Assembly: GCA_009777715.1 (NCBI GenBank)
Contig: WRLH01000001.1
Coordinates: forward strand, 118,802-182,801
DNA length: 64,000 nt
From: Lachnospiraceae bacterium
Lineage (GTDB): Bacteria; Bacillota; Clostridia; Lachnospirales; Lachnospiraceae
Direction of reading: 5' to 3'
Shown: positions 61,271 through 64,000 of the stretch, piece by piece
Layout: the number at the start of each line of letters is the position of its first letter
Position numbering within the stretch: the first letter of the stretch is position 1
Made by a program: the position numbers and the translations under genes
Notes under the pieces: generated by a model
What the model saw: the letters and a program-made list of their open reading frames with translations, nothing else
Databases searched by the model: none
Told to the model about the DNA's origin: nothing

Positions 61271-61407
61271 AACGGCGTCCATTTTTCCGTGGGGGGAAAA
61301 ACGCACTCCGTTGTACGCCGTTAATAAAAAAGAGCCGCAGTCGATTGTCTGCAGCGTCTTTGCTTATTAACATGATTATGTTAGCACAGGTATTTTCCGT
61401 TTGTCAA
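61271..61407 (-). promoter_or_regulatory. Promoter and possible attenuator leader of the ammonium transporter gene
   Basis: Minus strand TTGACA (61402-61407), 18-bp spacer, TAACAT (61378-61383). The ~135-nt leader has a hairpin GCTGCAG / CTGCGGC with loop ACAATCGA and then AACGGCGT / ACGCCGTT (61271-61322) followed by TTTTAGTTTT, a terminator-like structure. Transcription attenuation, for example by an ANTAR protein as known for some amt leaders, is possible. Confidence 0.5.
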
Positions 61408-61481
61408 TACTTTTTTTGAAAAAGTTTGCTTGATTTTTTGACTGATCCGGTCAAAATCTCACGCAATTTTGGACAAAGTGG

Positions 61482-61510
61482 TTGACTTAACTAATAATTT
61501 GCTTTATAAT
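61482..61510 (+). promoter_or_regulatory. nrdR promoter
   Basis: TTGACT (61482-61487), 17-bp spacer, TATAAT (61505-61510). A small ATTGCGG/CCGCAAT hairpin at 61530-61549 lies in the leader. Confidence 0.7.
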
Positions 61511-61565
61511 ACAATATATTGAATGAGATTGCGGTTACGTCCGCAATGACGTGGAGGAATTACAT

Positions 61566-62015
61566 ATGAAATGCCCATTTTGCGGTCATGAAAATACCAG
61601 GGTCATCGACTCAAGGCCGGCTGAGGACAATAATTCAATCCGCCGCCGCCGCGTTTGTGATGAATGTGATAAACGGTTTACCACCTATGAGAAAATCGAA
61701 ACAATCCCCTTGATTATCATCAAAAAAGATAATAACCGGGAAACTTACGACCGGGGCAAAATCGAAGCCGGGGTTCTTCGCGCTTGCCACAAACGGCCAA
61801 TCAGCGCCCAGCAGATTTCAAAGGTAATTGAAGAGGTCGAAGCGCAGATTTTCAGCCGCGAGGAAAAAGAAATCGAAAGCCGGATCATCGGGGAAATTGT
61901 CATGAACAAATTAAAGGATTTGGAAGCGGTAGCTTATGTCCGTTTTGCTTCGGTTTACCGGGAATTTAAAGATATCAATACTTTTATGGACGAACTGAAA
62001 AAGATGTTTAATTAA
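61566..62015 (+). CDS. nrdR: Transcriptional repressor NrdR
   Basis: 149 residues. Zinc ribbon MKCPFCGHENTRVIDSRP with CDECDKRF supplying the second Cys pair, followed by an ATP-cone (PLIIIKKDNNRETYDRGKIEAG...). NrdR senses ATP/dATP and represses ribonucleotide reductase genes. GGAGG lies 8 nt before the ATG at 61566. No nrd gene is adjacent. Confidence 0.97.
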   Translation: MKCPFCGHENTRVIDSRPAEDNNSIRRRRVCDECDKRFTTYEKIETIPLIIIKKDNNRETYDRGKIEAGVLRACHKRPISAQQISKVIEEVEAQIFSREEKEIESRIIGEIVMNKLKDLEAVAYVRFASVYREFKDINTFMDELKKMFN

Positions 62016-62017
62016 AT

Positions 62018-62078
62018 GTCGATACTGACGTATCAAATCGGTACTGATGTACCGACTTATAAAAATGCTTCGCATTTT
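62018..62078 (+). repeat. Palindromes and weak terminator after nrdR
   Basis: GATAC-TGAC-GTATC (62021-62034), CGGTAC-TGAT-GTACCG (62039-62054) and AAAATGC-TTC-GCATTTT (62062-62078, terminator-like). The first two resemble the palindrome before aspS at 56263. Confidence 0.6.
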
Positions 62079-62120
62079 CCCTTGAAATGATTTAATTGGC
62101 TCGTGCGTATGGTATAATAA

Positions 62121-62153
62121 AAAAAAGCTCTGGCATTAGCCAGAGCTTTTTTT
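62121..62153 (+). terminator. Intrinsic terminator
   Basis: GCTCTGGC-ATTA-GCCAGAGC flanked by AAAAAA and TTTTTTT, so it may work in both directions. Confidence 0.9.
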
Positions 62154-62239
62154 GTATGTTAAAGCAGATTGCTACAACTAGAACCTCCGTGTGCTTAAAA
62201 ATAAAAAAAATATAGAATGCAAAAAATTAAAAAAAACTA

Positions 62240-62268
62240 TTGACATAATTTCCCAGCCTTGATACAAT
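62240..62268 (+). promoter_or_regulatory. Strong sigma-70 promoter before the second radical SAM gene
   Basis: TTGACA (62240-62245), 17-bp spacer, TACAAT (62263-62268). Confidence 0.75.
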
Positions 62269-62293
62269 GTTTATTGTAGATTGGGAGTTATGC

Positions 62294-62333
62294 AAAAAAG
62301 CCACTTGAGCATAATAGCCCAGGTGGCTTTTTT
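62294..62333 (+). terminator. Terminator-like hairpin in the radical SAM leader
   Basis: AAAAAGCCACTTG pairs with CAGGTGGCTTTTT and ends in a T-run, between the promoter at 62240 and the gene at 62391. It would stop most transcripts unless regulated, so it looks like an attenuator or ends a short RNA. Confidence 0.7.
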
Positions 62334-62390
62334 GTATGATTGCAAGTAATTTATAGACTACTAAAAAAATCTAGAAAGGCAGGTTATTAA

Positions 62391-63822
62391 ATGAATCGAA
62401 TGATGAAACTATTTCAAACACCAAATGGCTGCTATTTTTTTGATGCCAATAAAGATGAGATGATTCCTATTAGCAGGGAATCGTATCAATACTTAAATGA
62501 AGGTCAGAAAGAAAACACTGGTTTAATAAAAGAAATGCCCACCGAATTATCAAATCTGCTAAAACAAGGTTATCTTAACCCAGAAAGCACCGTAAAGGAA
62601 ATAAAGCATCCATATACAGATTATTTAGAAATTTTTCTCGAACGTAAAATTACAATGATGACCCTCCAATTAACACAAGATTGCAATTTCCGATGCAAAT
62701 ATTGCACTTACTCGGAGGAACATAATAAAAGCCAGCGCAGTCATTCGGCTAAAGTCATGTCATGGGAAACAGCAAAAAAGGCGGTTCATTTTTTAAGAGA
62801 TCATTCGGCAGACAGTAAAAGTGTAAATATTGGCTTTTACGGCGGTGAGCCGCTGCTTGAGTTTTCCCTGCTAAAAAAAATAATTGGATTATAGCAAAGA
62901 ATGTTTTGCCGGGAAAAAACTTACATTCAGCATGACTACAAACGCGACGCTCTTAACAGATGAAATTATTATATATCTAAAAGAGCAAGAAGTGTTAATG
63001 ATGATTAGCCTTGATGGCCCAAAAGAGATAAATGACCTTAACCGGGTTTTTGCTGATGGAAGCGGAACTTTCGATAAGATTTCAGAGCGAATTAACCGAA
63101 TCAAAGAAATCGCCCCGGATTATGCTGGGAAATTACATATCAGTATGGTAATGGACCCCCAAAACGATTTTGACTGTATTAATGAGATATGCCTTGATGG
63201 TTCGGAATTTCAAAAACTTTATCTTTCACCAACTTTGGTGGAACGTGAACTTATAGATGAAAGCACACAATTTTCCGAGCAATACGTATCAAAAATGGAA
63301 TATCAGAATTTTCTTGCCCTCCTTGCCCAATACGGAAGATACCCCAAAGAGCTTGTATCTCCGATTGCAGAACGGATGATATCACAAACGCTACATGAGC
63401 AGCCGGATATTTGCAATGGTTCATGCCTGTTGGAAACAGACGTGCCATCAGGCCCTTGTATTCCGGGACAAATGCGGCTTTTTGTCAATGCTGACGGATT
63501 ATTATTCCCTTGTGAGCGTGTTAGTGAGAAATCTCCTGCAATGCAAATTGGTTCTTTGGATGGATTTGATCTTGAAAGTGCAAAAAGAATGCTCAACATT
63601 GGAGTGATTTCACAAGAAGAATGCTTTAAATGCTGGTGCTTCCGGTATTGCAATATGTGTGTAAAAAAAGCTGACCATAATGGGAGATTGTCAAAAGAAG
63701 CCAAATTATCGCATTGTGAAGAATCAAAAGCCCTAGCGTACCGGAAGATGGAACAGTTTTTGCTGTTTAAAGAAATCCCCCAATATTACCCCGAGCAAAT
63801 TAATAGAAAGACTAACTATTAA
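62391..63822 (+). pseudogene. Radical SAM-SPASM peptide maturase, split by a +1 frameshift
   Basis: The first frame (62391-62894) has an N-terminal region (LFQTPNGCYFFDANKDEMI), CNFRCKYC and FYGGEPLLEFSLLKKII, then TAG. Skipping one base in ATTGGATTATAG gives DYSKECFAGKKLTFSMTTNA and an open frame to 63822 with SPASM cysteines (CNGSC, GPCIPGQ, LLFPCER, CFKCWCFRYCNMC). The joined ~476-residue protein resembles Cys-rich-peptide maturases (CcpM-like). A one-base insertion, real or from assembly, is the simplest reading. AAGGCAGG precedes the ATG. No precursor peptide was identified nearby. Confidence 0.8.
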
Positions 63823-63903
63823 ATGTCAATACCTAAAATGAAATATTTTCAAATAAACTGCTTAGCAGCATTTTAGATAAAACGTACCTTGATAATTGCA
63901 TGA

Positions 63904-63999
63904 CAAACAAAGCACCTCTATGAGCCGCATGGAAAAGATTTTATTGAAATTGTTCCTTTAGCCCCTCTTGATGAACGGCTGATCAGTTTTCACAAGATG
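63904..63999 (+). other. Coding-like fragment at window end
   Basis: After a TGA at 63901-63903 the frame stays open to the window edge and reads HGKDFIEIVPLAPLDERLI, which looks protein-like. No start codon with an RBS was found, so this may be an internal part of a broken gene or chance. Confidence 0.3.
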
Positions 64000-64000
64000 A

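Noticed and set aside
62290..62349. 19-residue ORF overlapping the leader terminator, a possible leader or precursor peptide
   Set aside because: Most of it is the terminator stem and T-run; the sequence shows no leader-core pattern. A leader-peptide role in attenuation cannot be excluded.

Overview
The window looks like a chromosome segment of an anaerobic, moderately AT-rich member of the Bacillota (Clostridia-like). This is an inference from the gene content: a primary sigma factor, a SpoIID-domain protein, PTS enzyme I, pheS-pheT, NrdR, a 2-hydroxyacyl-CoA dehydratase activase relative, several radical SAM enzymes, and strong AGGAGG ribosome sites. No rRNA, tRNA or CRISPR array was seen.

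Layout. 1-10.8 kb: 3' end of a sigma-70 gene, an AI-2E-type permease, a uridine kinase-like gene, a large hybrid histidine kinase with three PAS-like sensor regions, a truncated activase-like protein and ptsI. 11-25.8 kb: an exported CxxC protein broken by a frameshift, a pseudo-rhomboid, a sigma-like protein without region 4, a SpoIID protein, a YihY/BrkB protein, pheST, an M18 aminopeptidase, queA, PilZ and VanZ-like genes. 25.8-50.3 kb: a large accessory block. 50.3-64 kb: a gingipain-type (C25) protease gene with an internal UAG, VOC, SDR, MFS, MATE, aspS, a small XRE cassette, an ammonium transporter-PII fusion, nrdR and a frameshifted radical SAM-SPASM gene.

The accessory block is the most interesting part. 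It has two paralogous cassettes, each made of a ~638-residue regulator that is a tandem duplication of an HTH+TPR unit (RRNPP/Rgg/PlcR-like), followed by a convergent ~50-residue exported peptide gene (30114-30263 and 39693-39845) with a signal-like N-terminus, as expected of a peptide pheromone. Long palindromes lie upstream of both peptide genes and of several other genes. At seven promoters an AT-G-T-C half-site sits 17-19 nt (18 in five) before a good -10 and takes the place of a -35. The inferred regulon is: (i) a RiPP operon (28-residue Cys-containing precursor, radical SAM-SPASM enzyme, ABC exporter, TldD-like protease, 112-residue protein); (ii) another ABC exporter and a small membrane protein; (iii) a ~10-kb operon with sugar-type ABC transporter parts, an adaptor protein, a formyltransferase, a subtilase-DUF1611 fusion, a BtrH-like protein, a GH10 glycosidase and a 2-deoxy-scyllo-inosose-synthase-like cyclase; (iv) a CxxC exported protein at 11.2-11.6 kb.

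Other structure includes a dispersed hairpin family (five copies) whose inner stems change by compensatory substitution while the 7-nt loop stays alike, a 216-bp palindrome, a hairpin leader shared by two unrelated genes, a 42-bp repeat found before two transporter genes, and four promoters whose -10 lies only 6-9 nt from the start codon, which suggests leaderless mRNAs. Four accessory genes carry a frameshift or internal stop while the core genes are intact.
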